From: Bacteroidales bacterium
Lineage (GTDB): Bacteria; Bacteroidota; Bacteroidia; Bacteroidales; UBA1556
Assembly (NCBI GenBank): GCA_023146135.1
Contig: JAGLCR010000022.1
Span: 1-34,083 of the forward strand
Direction: 5' to 3'
Length of the DNA stretch: 34,083 bases
Positions 6,286 to 15,243 of this stretch are shown here, piece by piece. Position 1 is the first letter of the stretch. Each line of letters begins with the position of its first letter. The translations under genes and the position numbers were made by a program. The notes under the pieces were generated by a model that did no database searches, was not told the DNA's origin, and was given only the letters and a program-made list of their open reading frames with translations.

Positions 6286-8379
6286 TTATTCAGCAGCTTT
6301 ATCATCAGATTTTACATCTTCTTTAGCATCTTCCTTAGCATCCATCTTTTTCATAAACTTCTTAGCTTTTGCTTTTTCATCCTTTTGCATTTCTGCTTTA
6401 AGATTTCCAAGAACTCCTAAGTCACCCAAAGTGGTTTTCTCTACATTTTGATTAACATTCTTCATTGCTTTTCCGGCTGCTTTTGAAGCTGCTTTACTTT
6501 TAGCAGTTTCTTTTGCTTTCTCACCAGCAGCAACTGCTTTCCAAATGTTAGTATGTGAAAGAATAATCTTCTTACTGTCTTTTGAGAACTCAATTACTTT
6601 GAATTCCATTTCCATATCCACAGTTACTTTGGCATTGTCCTCACGCAACAAATGACGCTTCGGAGCAAATCCTTCAACACCATATGGCAATGTTACAACA
6701 GCACCTTTATCATTCACTATGATTACATTTCCTTTGTGAACAGATCCTACACTAAATACTGTTTCGAATACATCCCAAGGATTTTCTTCCAATTGTTTGT
6801 GACCTAAGCTCAAACGACGGTTGTTAGTATCAACATCTAAAACAACAACATCTAGTTTTTCACCAATTTTGGTAAACTCAGCTGGATGCTTGATCTTCTT
6901 AGACCATGAAAGGTCTGAAATATGTACTAAACCATCAACACCTTCTTCTAACTCAACAAAGATACCGAAGTTAGTGAAGTTACGAACGATAGCCGTATGC
7001 TTAGACTCTTTTGGATAACGAGCTTCGATATTCTCCCATGGATCTGGAATCAATTGTTTCAATCCTAGAGACATCTTACGCTCTTCACGATCCAAAGTCA
7101 ATACTACTGATTCTACCTCATCACCTACTTTCAAGAAATCTTGAGCAGTACGTAAATGTTGCGACCATGACATTTCAGAAACGTGTATTAGTCCTTCAAC
7201 TCCTGGAGCAATCTCAACGAATGCACCATAGTCAGCAATAACAACCACTTTTCCTTTTAACTTATCACCTACCTTAAGTTTCTCGTCAAGAGAATCCCAT
7301 GGATGAGGAGTTAATTGTTTCAATCCAAGAGCAATACGTTTCTTATGCTCATCAAAATCAAGAATTACAACATTGATTTTTTGATCCAATTGAACAATCT
7401 CTTCTGGGTGGTTAATACGACCCCATGAAAGGTCAGTAATGTGAATTAAACCATCAACACCACCTAGGTCGATAAATACTCCGTATGAAGTAATATTCTT
7501 AACAGTTCCTTCCAGTACTTGTCCAACTTCTAACTTAGAAATAATCTCCGCTTTTTGTTTTTCAAGCTCACCTTGGATAAGTGCTTTATGAGAAACCACA
7601 ACGTTTTTATATTCATTATTGATTTTCACAACTTTGAATTCCATTGTTTTTCCTACATAAATATCATAATCACGGATAGGCTTCACATCGATTTGCGAAC
7701 CTGGCAAGAAAGCCTCAATTCCAAACACATCAACGATCAAACCACCTTTAGTACGGCATTTGACAAAACCATTGATTACTTCATCCTTTTCCATAGCTTC
7801 GTTCACCTGATCCCATGATCTTAATGTACGAGCCTTACGGTGTGATAATACTAATTGTCCTTGAACGTCTTCTTGACTTTCAACATAAACTGGAATAATA
7901 TCTCCAATTTTTAAGTCTTCTTTATAACGCAATTCTCCACGAGAAACAACACCATCAGATTTGAATCCAATGTTTACTACAACTTCACGAGAGTTCAATC
8001 CCATTACAGTACCATCAACAACTGATTGCTCGTTGATAGATTTTAAAGTACCATTATAAAGATCTTCATATTTTTTGCGATCATCTTTTGTATAAATGTC
8101 AACATCTTCGTCAGCAGCGTCCCAATCAAACTCGATTGGTTCATTGCTTTTAGCTTCAGCTATAGGAGCTTCCACTTCCGCCTTAGCTTCTTCAGCTTTT
8201 GGCTCTTCAACTTCAACCTTAGCTTCTTCAGCTTTTGGCTCTTCAACTTCAGCCTTAACTTCTTCAGCTTTTGGCTCTTCAACTTTAATTTCTTCTTTTG
8301 TTGCCTCCGCAACAGGCTCAGCTTTCACCTCTTCGGTTTTAGCTATAAGCTCTTCTTTTTTGACACTTTCGTCTGCCAT
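6286..8379 (-). CDS. rpsA: 30S ribosomal protein S1
   Basis: A 697-residue RNA-binding protein of the small ribosomal subunit that helps bring mRNA to the ribosome; this matters in Bacteroidota, where leaders usually lack Shine-Dalgarno sequences. Six S1 (OB-fold) domains can be placed at about residues 119-182, 199-264, 286-354, 371-441, 459-528 and 543-609; domains 3-5 have the clear GVDGLIHITDLSW-type core. Ahead of them is an unstructured, Glu/Ala/Lys/Val-rich tail of about 90 residues with a 12-residue repeat (EEPKAEE plus a K-V/A-E-V ending). A second charged Lys/Ala/Asp-rich tail of about 85 residues ends the protein. Both tails make it longer than E. coli S1 (557 residues). Confidence 0.95.
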   Translation of the reverse strand: MADESVKKEELIAKTEEVKAEPVAEATKEEIKVEEPKAEEVKAEVEEPKAEEAKVEVEEPKAEEAKAEVEAPIAEAKSNEPIEFDWDAADEDVDIYTKDDRKKYEDLYNGTLKSINEQSVVDGTVMGLNSREVVVNIGFKSDGVVSRGELRYKEDLKIGDIIPVYVESQEDVQGQLVLSHRKARTLRSWDQVNEAMEKDEVINGFVKCRTKGGLIVDVFGIEAFLPGSQIDVKPIRDYDIYVGKTMEFKVVKINNEYKNVVVSHKALIQGELEKQKAEIISKLEVGQVLEGTVKNITSYGVFIDLGGVDGLIHITDLSWGRINHPEEIVQLDQKINVVILDFDEHKKRIALGLKQLTPHPWDSLDEKLKVGDKLKGKVVVIADYGAFVEIAPGVEGLIHVSEMSWSQHLRTAQDFLKVGDEVESVVLTLDREERKMSLGLKQLIPDPWENIEARYPKESKHTAIVRNFTNFGIFVELEEGVDGLVHISDLSWSKKIKHPAEFTKIGEKLDVVVLDVDTNNRRLSLGHKQLEENPWDVFETVFSVGSVHKGNVIIVNDKGAVVTLPYGVEGFAPKRHLLREDNAKVTVDMEMEFKVIEFSKDSKKIILSHTNIWKAVAAGEKAKETAKSKAASKAAGKAMKNVNQNVEKTTLGDLGVLGNLKAEMQKDEKAKAKKFMKKMDAKEDAKEDVKSDDKAAE
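8161..8293 (-). repeat. 36-bp tandem repeat within rpsA
   Basis: Three near-identical 36-base units (8186-8221, 8222-8257, 8258-8293) and a degenerate partial unit (8161-8185), in frame, encoding the 12-residue EEPKAEE-type repeat of the S1 N-terminal tail. The high similarity at DNA level suggests recent expansion by slippage or unequal recombination. Confidence 0.85.
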
Positions 8380-8461
8380 AATAATTTTAATGTGACTGCC
8401 TGAAATACAGTCTGGTTAAACATAAATTAATTATCTATAATTCCCTTATTTTAAGGGGCTG

Positions 8462-8492
8462 CAAAAGTAGAGATTATTTTTGAAATTGCAAA
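8462..8492 (-). promoter_or_regulatory. Promoter of rpsA
   Basis: On the minus strand: -33 TTTG (8492-8489), a 19-base spacer, and a full -7 box TACTTTTG (8469-8462). The predicted leader is about 75 bases and contains a small hairpin (GACTG at 8394-8398 with CAGTC at 8408-8412). Confidence 0.7.
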
Positions 8493-8598
8493 ACTATTTT
8501 TTTTGATTTTCAGAGGATTGGAAAGAATGATCCAATCTAATGGTAGAAAGAAAGAAATAAGCAGTATAATATGAAGCGATACTATTGTTAAAATAGCT

Positions 8599-9468
8599 TT
8601 ATCGCCCTTCAATAGCCTCAGCCACTTCATCCATCAACCATCGCGGTGTAGAAGTTGCCCCACATATCCCAATGGATTCCTCGGTATTGAACCAAGAATA
8701 ATCAATTTCTTCTTTGGAGGAAATAAAATACGAACGCGGATTAGTGTCCTTGCACACTCCATAAAGATATTTCCCATTTGAGCTCTTTTTTCCACTTACA
8801 AATAGTACCACATCATGGTTTTTTGAAAAGGTCTTCATTTGAGGTGCACGATGCGATACCTGACGACAAATGGTATCGTGAACGATGAATTGCCCCTCTG
8901 CACCAGATTCTTTCTGATTTGCTTCGATGGTTTCCACAATATCATTAAACCCTTCAATACTTTGTGTTGTTTGAGAAAAGAGATTCACTGGTTTTGAAAA
9001 GTCTATTTTTTCCAACAAATCATCCTTGGAGTTAACAACAATCGCTTCACCATTGGTTTGCCCAGCCAAGCCAGAAACTTCAGCGTGTCCTTGCTTACCG
9101 TATATAACTAATTGACCATCCTGCTCATGCATTTTTTCATTTCCAAGACGCACGTTGTTTTGTAGTTTCAACACTACTGGGCAGGATGCATCTATCAACT
9201 TAATCCCATTATTTAATGCTGTTTTATAGGTTTCAGGGGGTTCGCCATGAGCACGAATAAGCACCTGCACATTTCGTAATTTCTTAAATTGCTCATGGTC
9301 AATAATAACCAAACCCATCTCCGCCAAACGCTCCACTTCTTTGTTATTGTGCACAATATCACCCAAACAGTATAAACTGTCCTCCTGCTTGAGAATATTC
9401 TCTGCTGCTTGAATGGCATTTACCACTCCAAAACAAAATCCTGAATTGGAATCAATCGTTACAATCAT
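8599..9468 (-). CDS. ispH: 4-hydroxy-3-methylbut-2-enyl diphosphate reductase
   Basis: The last step of the non-mevalonate (MEP) isoprenoid pathway: reductive dehydroxylation of HMBPP to IPP and DMAPP by a [4Fe-4S] enzyme. The 289-residue product has three cluster cysteines at Cys12 (GFCFGV), Cys96 (DASCPVV) and Cys201 (DTICRQV), and the substrate-site residues His40, His74 (IRAHGEPP), His128 and Glu130 (GHAEV). The spacing matches the E. coli enzyme. The frame extends to a GTG at 9486, but the start is set at the ATG at 9468 because the GTG overlaps a full -7 promoter box (9486-9493), and because the family normally begins a few residues before the first cysteine motif. Confidence 0.95.
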   Translation of the reverse strand: MIVTIDSNSGFCFGVVNAIQAAENILKQEDSLYCLGDIVHNNKEVERLAEMGLVIIDHEQFKKLRNVQVLIRAHGEPPETYKTALNNGIKLIDASCPVVLKLQNNVRLGNEKMHEQDGQLVIYGKQGHAEVSGLAGQTNGEAIVVNSKDDLLEKIDFSKPVNLFSQTTQSIEGFNDIVETIEANQKESGAEGQFIVHDTICRQVSHRAPQMKTFSKNHDVVLFVSGKKSSNGKYLYGVCKDTNPRSYFISSKEEIDYSWFNTEESIGICGATSTPRWLMDEVAEAIEGR

Positions 9469-9485
9469 AATTCGATATTTAGGCA

Positions 9486-9493
9486 CAAAGATA
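9486..9493 (-). promoter_or_regulatory. -7 box of the ispH promoter
   Basis: TATCTTTG on the minus strand matches TAnnTTTG completely and lies 17 bases before the ATG at 9468. No good -33 element is seen. It rules against the upstream GTG as start codon. Confidence 0.45.
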
Positions 9494-9566
9494 ATTGCTT
9501 TCAGCTTTCATTTGTTAGGATATATATTTGTTTCGTATCTTTTTCAACAAGCATAGCCCCAAATAC

Positions 9567-9597
9567 AAAAAAGCACTACCCTTTTTAGGATAGTGCT
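9567..9597 (-). terminator. Rho-independent terminator of groES-groEL
   Basis: An 11-bp stem (9572-9582 with 9587-9597), a 4-base loop and, on the minus strand, a run of U. The single non-Watson-Crick pair is a G-U wobble only in the minus-strand RNA, which fits termination of groEL. Confidence 0.85.
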
Positions 9598-9628
9598 CTT
9601 CAAATTATTTATTTGGGTGAATGCCTGA

Positions 9629-11290
<1,662 letters not shown>

Positions 11291-11338
11291 TTATAATTCT
11301 ATTTATTTTAATTTTAATTTTCGAATAAAGGCCTTTGA

Positions 11339-11617
11339 TTAAACAATTGCCAAGATATCGGTTTGATTTAAGATAAGATAAGCATGATTCTGATCTTCAA
11401 TTTCAGTACCAGCATACTTTCCATAAAGCACTACATCACCCTCTTTCACTTCCATCTTTTCCCCTTCGGTCCCATTACCTACAGCAATTACTGTAGCACG
11501 TTGTGGTTTCTCTTTAGCCGAATCAGGAATTATTAAGCCCGAAGCTGTTTTTTGCTCAGCTTCAAGCACTTCCACAAGTACTCTTGCTCCTAAAGGTTTA
11601 ATTGTTGTATTTGCCAT
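11339..11617 (-). CDS. groES: Co-chaperonin GroES (Hsp10)
   Basis: A 92-residue ring-forming lid of GroEL. Visible features are the N-terminal [11 protein letters not shown], the mobile loop region [18 protein letters not shown] with its Gly-Leu-Ile-Ile contact motif for GroEL, and the later [14 protein letters not shown]. The frame is open to an upstream ATG at 11692, which would add 25 residues unrelated to the family, so the ATG at 11617 is chosen. The only good promoter-like element upstream is of sigma-54 type (see separate entry); I see no TAnnTTTG box and no CIRCE operator between groES and the secG terminator. Confidence 0.96.
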   Translation of the reverse strand: MANTTIKPLGARVLVEVLEAEQKTASGLIIPDSAKEKPQRATVIAVGNGTEGEKMEVKEGDVVLYGKYAGTEIEDQNHAYLILNQTDILAIV

Positions 11618-11662
11618 CTTATTATCGTTTAATTTGATTATTATTTCAATGCTCGCCCTATG

Positions 11663-11678
11663 GCTAAATTTGTGCCAA
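11663..11678 (-). promoter_or_regulatory. Candidate sigma-54 (-24/-12) promoter for groES
   Basis: TTGGCACAAATTTAGC on the minus strand. It matches the sigma-54 consensus TGGCAC-N5-TTGC with correct GG-to-GC spacing and one mismatch (T to A at the first of the two bases before GC). Transcription would begin near 11651, leaving a leader of about 34 bases before the ATG at 11617. The same bases form an imperfect inverted repeat (TGGC..AAaTTT..GCCA, 11661-11677), so an operator is an alternative reading. Confidence 0.4.
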
Positions 11679-11809
11679 TTGGATATAGGCAATAAACATC
11701 TGTCAAAAAAAGCAAATTACCATACGATGCTTTAAAACAAATTATACTACTATACCTGTATTTCAATTAGATAGCTTATAATAGAGTCTTAGATGAAAAA
11801 ATCATAGGC

Positions 11810-11846
11810 AAAAAAAATGTCAGCATGTATGACATACTGACATTTT
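11810..11846 (-). terminator. Rho-independent terminator of the secG operon
   Basis: A 15-bp stem (11814-11828 with 11832-11846), a 3-base loop and a U-run on the minus strand. One C-A position on the plus strand becomes a G-U wobble in the minus-strand RNA. It separates the EBP-lptE-secG operon from groES-groEL. Confidence 0.85.
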
Positions 11847-11869
11847 GAAATATTTTAATAGCTTTTGAA

Positions 11870-12250
11870 CTACTCGACTGGAGCTTGCTCTGTAGCTTCA
11901 TCTTCTTTTGCAGAAGGTAAGGCCTGATTTTCTTGAACTGGCTTATAGTCTAATGCCTCAGGATTTTCATTATCACGAATGTAATCAATATCTGAAGTTT
12001 CTTTTTCAGAATAGGTTTGCCCACTTGGAATAACAAAAATAGTTGAAAGAGTCAACAATAAAAGTACAATTGAAAGAGTCCATGTTGACTTTTCAAGAAA
12101 GTCAGTTGTTTTTTTAACACCCATCACTTGGTTAGAACCAGAGAAAGTTGAAGTTAATCCACCACCTTTTGAGTTTTGAATTAATACAATTAAAATCAAA
12201 AGAATACAAACGATAAATATCAAAATTGATATTGTATAATATAATGCCAT
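11870..12250 (-). CDS. secG: Preprotein translocase subunit SecG
   Basis: A small inner-membrane subunit of the SecYEG channel that assists SecA-driven protein export. The 126-residue protein has two hydrophobic segments (about residues 4-24 and 56-76) separated by the family loop IQNSKGGGLTSTFSG and followed by a cytoplasmic-loop motif FLEKSTW. The tail after the second segment is long, acidic and Pro/Glu/Ala-rich (about 45 residues), as is usual in Bacteroidota. It is the last gene of a tightly spaced operon, eight bases after the preceding gene and just before a terminator. Confidence 0.93.
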   Translation of the reverse strand: MALYYTISILIFIVCILLILIVLIQNSKGGGLTSTFSGSNQVMGVKKTTDFLEKSTWTLSIVLLLLTLSTIFVIPSGQTYSEKETSDIDYIRDNENPEALDYKPVQENQALPSAKEDEATEQAPVE

Positions 12251-12258
12251 GTCTAAAT

Positions 12259-13071
12259 TTATTTACTAAGTTTTACTTTCTTAATTTGGGCTGCAAAGTA
12301 ACTACTTTTTTCTGGATATTTCAAACTTAATTTTTCATATATTTTTATGGCCTTTTTCGTATGTCCTTGCTTAAGATTTATCTCCGCTAAAGTCTCTGAA
12401 ACAAAATCAAATTTTTCATCTAAACTCTTCTTCGCCACCTCTATTTCCTCTTTATAATCAATATCTTGAGGTTTATTTATAGTTGGGTTATGCTTAATAA
12501 AGGTATCAATAATATCAACATTGGATTTATCCTTCTCAGAAGCAGCTTTCACCTTAGGTTTTATTTTCCTATTTTCTTTTACTACTGCCTTTTCCTTATC
12601 AATTGCCTGCAATCGTTCCTTTACAAGTGCGCGCAAATCTTCCTTTGATTTTATTGTTTCACCATCATCTTTCACCATGATTTTTGGTGCCTGTGGCTTT
12701 TCAATCGAACTAATTTTAGACTGACCTACACTGTGTGATTTTTCTACGGACTTTTTTTTGGCTATACTTTTGGGCTTTTCCGTTTTAGGTTTAGTCAGCT
12801 TTTCTTCTTTAGTAACAACCACCGGTTTTTCTATTTGCTCTTGAGCATAAATAAAATCAAACAATTGCTCACGATTAAACACACGTGCTGCAGCCTTACC
12901 CAAAACCTCATGATAGTCGGAACTACCTCCAGTATTTTTAGCCTTAGCCATCAGCATCCATGCAGCTTGAAAATAAGGTGCATCTTTGGTTAGTTTTTCT
13001 AAATCAGTAATACTAAGCTTGCTTAAAGCTACCGAGTCCTCAAAACATTTGTAAAAATTATCAATATGCAT
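12259..13071 (-). CDS. Conserved hypothetical protein with TPR-like C-terminus
   Basis: I do not recognise this 270-residue protein as a characterised family. It has no signal peptide or membrane segment. Residues 1-90 form a small folded region (FEDSVALSKLSITDLEKLTKDAPYF and AWMLMAKA). Residues about 90-185 are a Lys/Ser/Glu-rich, low-complexity linker. The end (about 210-270) has a single TPR-like helix pair, TLAEINLKQGHTKKAIKIYEKL. It lies between lptE (three bases) and secG (eight bases), so it is cotranscribed with envelope-export genes and may be a cytoplasmic adaptor, but this is inference from position only. Confidence 0.75.
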   Translation of the reverse strand: MHIDNFYKCFEDSVALSKLSITDLEKLTKDAPYFQAAWMLMAKAKNTGGSSDYHEVLGKAAARVFNREQLFDFIYAQEQIEKPVVVTKEEKLTKPKTEKPKSIAKKKSVEKSHSVGQSKISSIEKPQAPKIMVKDDGETIKSKEDLRALVKERLQAIDKEKAVVKENRKIKPKVKAASEKDKSNVDIIDTFIKHNPTINKPQDIDYKEEIEVAKKSLDEKFDFVSETLAEINLKQGHTKKAIKIYEKLSLKYPEKSSYFAAQIKKVKLSK

Positions 13072-13074
13072 AAT

Positions 13075-13587
13075 CTACCAGTTTACTACAGCTTTATTAA
13101 AAACATCTGTAATTATTCTCTCTGTAATTACCTCAACCAACTGATCTTCTACTGCAGTAAAGCTTTGAGAAGCATCATAATCTTCAAACCCTGTGAAGGT
13201 TTGATCAAAGGAATCGTTATCTTTTTCGGGCTCATTATTAGTAAAGCGTACCTTAACCGAAATTGTTAAACGGTTAAGGGCAGCGGTTTCATTACCCTGA
13301 ATCGCTACTGGGTTTGTTCTATAATCAATTACCTCTCCTTCAATATGCATATCAGCATCGCCCTCCACCAAATCCATCTTTGTTTGATTCACAAACTTAT
13401 CACGAAAACCATCAGTCAATGTTTGACTCAAGCTGGGGTTAACCAAGCGGGCTTTATTAGGAAAAAAATCAATGGAAATTGTTTTTGCTGTAATTGGTGC
13501 TCCTGTAAAAGAGTAACCAATGGTACATGCTGATGCCGTTACAAGCATAAGGAAAACAATCAAAATTTGAATTCTTTTCATTGTCAT
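13075..13587 (-). CDS. lptE: LptE-family LPS-assembly lipoprotein
   Basis: An outer-membrane lipoprotein of the LptD-LptE complex that inserts LPS into the outer leaflet. The 170-residue product starts with a signal peptide and a lipobox-like TASAC (Cys21), followed by CTIGYSFTGA, the typical start of the Bacteroidota LptE family, and IDFFPNKARLVNPSLSQTLTDGFRDKF. Two starts are possible (13587 and 13581, two residues apart); the first is used. It is five bases after the sigma-54 activator gene and three bases before the next gene. LptD and the rest of the Lpt system are not in the window. Confidence 0.85.
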   Translation of the reverse strand: MTMKRIQILIVFLMLVTASACTIGYSFTGAPITAKTISIDFFPNKARLVNPSLSQTLTDGFRDKFVNQTKMDLVEGDADMHIEGEVIDYRTNPVAIQGNETAALNRLTISVKVRFTNNEPEKDNDSFDQTFTGFEDYDASQSFTAVEDQLVEVITERIITDVFNKAVVNW

Positions 13588-13592
13588 ATCAA

Positions 13593-14861
13593 TTAGGATA
13601 TTTTATGTTCTTTAATTTTACGATACAGTGTACGCTCCGAAATACCCAACTCTTGAGCCGCAATTTTACGTTTGCCATTATGCTTCTTTAACGCTCGTTT
13701 TATCAATTCTATTTCCTTATCCTGCAACGAAAGTGATTCTTCCACCACTTCCGACTCTTGAATAGGAACAGCATCGTACTCTCCCGTATTGGATACATAC
13801 GCGTTCTGCACTTCCGTTTCTACAGCTTGGTATGTATGGCTAGGCGTTATAGAGTCCATAGGATTTGCTAAGTCAGGATCATTATCTATATCGTGAACTA
13901 TCTGTGCATTAGCGTTTCGCAAAACACTTCCCACCTTTTCATCCTTCATTATTTCACGTACCAATTTCTTTAAATCAGTTACATCCTGACGCATTTCAAA
14001 TAGCACCTTATACAATAAGTCACGTTCGCTCAAATGACTATCTTTTTGATCACGATAAAGCACAGGCAATTTACTCTTACGCTCATCAAGAAGGTATTTA
14101 GCTAAAATATCAGTTGTAATTAATCGATCTTTCTCAATAATTGAAATCTGCTCTGTTACATTTTTCAATTGGCGCACATTCCCTTTCCATGAATAATTCA
14201 TAATCATCTGCCTAGACTCTTCATTTAGTTGAAGTGTTGGCATACGATATTTATCAGCAAAATCAGCCGCAAATTTTCGAAACAACAAAACGATATCTTC
14301 TTTCCGCTCACGCAATGAAGGTACTTTAATAGGTACAGTATTTAAGCGATAATACAGATCTTCACGAAACTTCCCTTCTTCAATTGCCTTAGAAACATTT
14401 ACATTGGTAGCAGCAACCACACGCACATCAGTTTTAAAAACCTTGGACGAACCCACTCTCATATATTCTCCATTTTCCAATACGCGTAGTAAACGCACTT
14501 GAGTAGAAAGTGGCAATTCAGCTACTTCATCCAAAAATATTGTACCACCATCGGCCACTTCAAAATAACCTTTTCGGGTATCTGTAGCTCCTGTGAAAGA
14601 ACCTTTTTCATGACCAAAAAGCTCCGAATCGATAGTTCCCTCAGGTATAGCTCCACAGTTTACTGCAATATAATTACCATGTTTTCGAGCACCCAACTGA
14701 TGAATAATTTTAGGAAATGATTCTTTACCTGACCCGCTTTCACCTGTGATAAATACAGTTAAATCCGTTGGAGCAACTTGCACAGCAATTTCAATAGCAC
14801 GATCCAATAATGGAGAACTACCTATAATTCCAAATCTTTGCTTTATTGTTTGTTTGTCCAT
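13593..14861 (-). CDS. Sigma-54-dependent enhancer-binding protein, no receiver domain
   Basis: A 422-residue AAA+ activator that remodels RNA polymerase-sigma-54 to open promoters. The AAA+ domain begins almost at the N-terminus: Walker A GESGSGKE (40-47), the sigma-54 contact loop GSFTGA (87-92, Ser in place of the usual Ala), Walker B GGTIFLDE (105-112), and an arginine-finger region REDLYYRLN. A long, poorly conserved linker with acidic stretches leads to a Fis-type helix-turn-helix (about 381-420) with GKRKIAAQELGISERTLYRK. There is no receiver, GAF or PAS domain, so it may be constitutively active or controlled by partners. It heads the operon with lptE and secG; its target genes are unknown, but groES nearby has a candidate site. 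Confidence 0.93.
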   Translation of the reverse strand: MDKQTIKQRFGIIGSSPLLDRAIEIAVQVAPTDLTVFITGESGSGKESFPKIIHQLGARKHGNYIAVNCGAIPEGTIDSELFGHEKGSFTGATDTRKGYFEVADGGTIFLDEVAELPLSTQVRLLRVLENGEYMRVGSSKVFKTDVRVVAATNVNVSKAIEEGKFREDLYYRLNTVPIKVPSLRERKEDIVLLFRKFAADFADKYRMPTLQLNEESRQMIMNYSWKGNVRQLKNVTEQISIIEKDRLITTDILAKYLLDERKSKLPVLYRDQKDSHLSERDLLYKVLFEMRQDVTDLKKLVREIMKDEKVGSVLRNANAQIVHDIDNDPDLANPMDSITPSHTYQAVETEVQNAYVSNTGEYDAVPIQESEVVEESLSLQDKEIELIKRALKKHNGKRKIAAQELGISERTLYRKIKEHKIS

Positions 14862-14926
14862 TCTTAATTTCTGATGTGATTTTTGGAAGTGTAAAATTAC
14901 GAAAAAATTATATTAGGAGGTGGATT

Positions 14927-14961
14927 AAAAAAAGGGCAAACCGAAAATCGATTTACCCTTT
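14927..14961 (-). terminator. Rho-independent terminator downstream of mdh
   Basis: A 14-bp stem (14931-14944 with 14948-14961) with a 3-base loop and a U-run on the minus strand. Two C-A positions become G-U wobbles in the minus-strand RNA. The mdh transcript would cross the whole repeat array before ending here, giving a 3' untranslated region of about 300 bases. Confidence 0.8.
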
Positions 14962-15000
14962 GATATAATAATGTTTTGTATTAATCATTTTGCGACACTT

Positions 15001-15243
15001 CACTTCGACTACGTTCAGTGCAGGCAACAACGCTAAGTATAAACAAACACTAAATAGCTTTTGCTACACAAAATTATTAAGTAATTTATTATTAGACACT
15101 TCGACAACGCTCAGTGTAAACAATCACTAAATAGCTTTTGCTACACAAAATTATTAAGTGAATATATAATAAACACTTCGACTATGCTCAGTGTAAACAA
15201 TCACTAAATAGCTTTTGCTACGCAAAATTATTAAGTGTTTGTA
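15001..15243. repeat. Three tandem copies of a palindromic intergenic repeat
   Basis: Units begin at 15001, 15097 and 15174, each with CACTTCGAC(T/A)A(C/T)G(C/T)TCAGTG. Each contains a 35-base core (15048-15082, 15125-15159, 15202-15236) that is identical except for one base in the third copy. The core has a TAGC-TTTT-GCTA hairpin and near-complementary ends (CACTAAATA and TATTAAGTG). The first unit is 19 bases longer because an AACGCT(A/C)AGT(A/G)TAAACA segment is partly duplicated within it. The CTTCGAC...CTCAG motif resembles dispersed intergenic repeats known from other Bacteroidota. Confidence 0.85.

Larger units (their letters stand above)
14862..15243. other. Intergenic region between the activator gene and mdh
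   Basis: 382 bases without a gene. It holds the upstream region of the activator (only a weak TAATTTTA at 14892-14899, minus strand), a terminator (14927-14961), and three direct copies of a palindromic repeat that fill 15001-15243 up to the mdh stop codon. No RNA gene is recognised. Confidence 0.7.

Noticed and set aside
8096-8395. Ser/Ala-repeat protein on the plus strand
   Set aside because: It is the antisense translation of the repeated S1 N-terminal tail; the repeat makes both strands open.
9469-9486. Upstream GTG start for ispH
   Set aside because: The GTG overlaps a perfect -7 promoter box, so it would not be included in the mRNA.
11661-11677. CIRCE operator (HrcA site) before groES
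   Set aside because: The inverted repeat TGGC..GCCA does not match TTAGCACTC-N9-GAGTGCTAA in sequence or spacing; a sigma-54-type reading fits better.
11618-11692. 25-residue N-terminal extension of GroES
   Set aside because: The extra residues have no counterpart in GroES, and the candidate promoter (11663-11678) lies inside this stretch.
15001-15243. CRISPR-like array downstream of mdh
   Set aside because: Only three units of unequal length, 'spacers' that are themselves similar, and no cas genes. It is better described as a palindromic tandem repeat.
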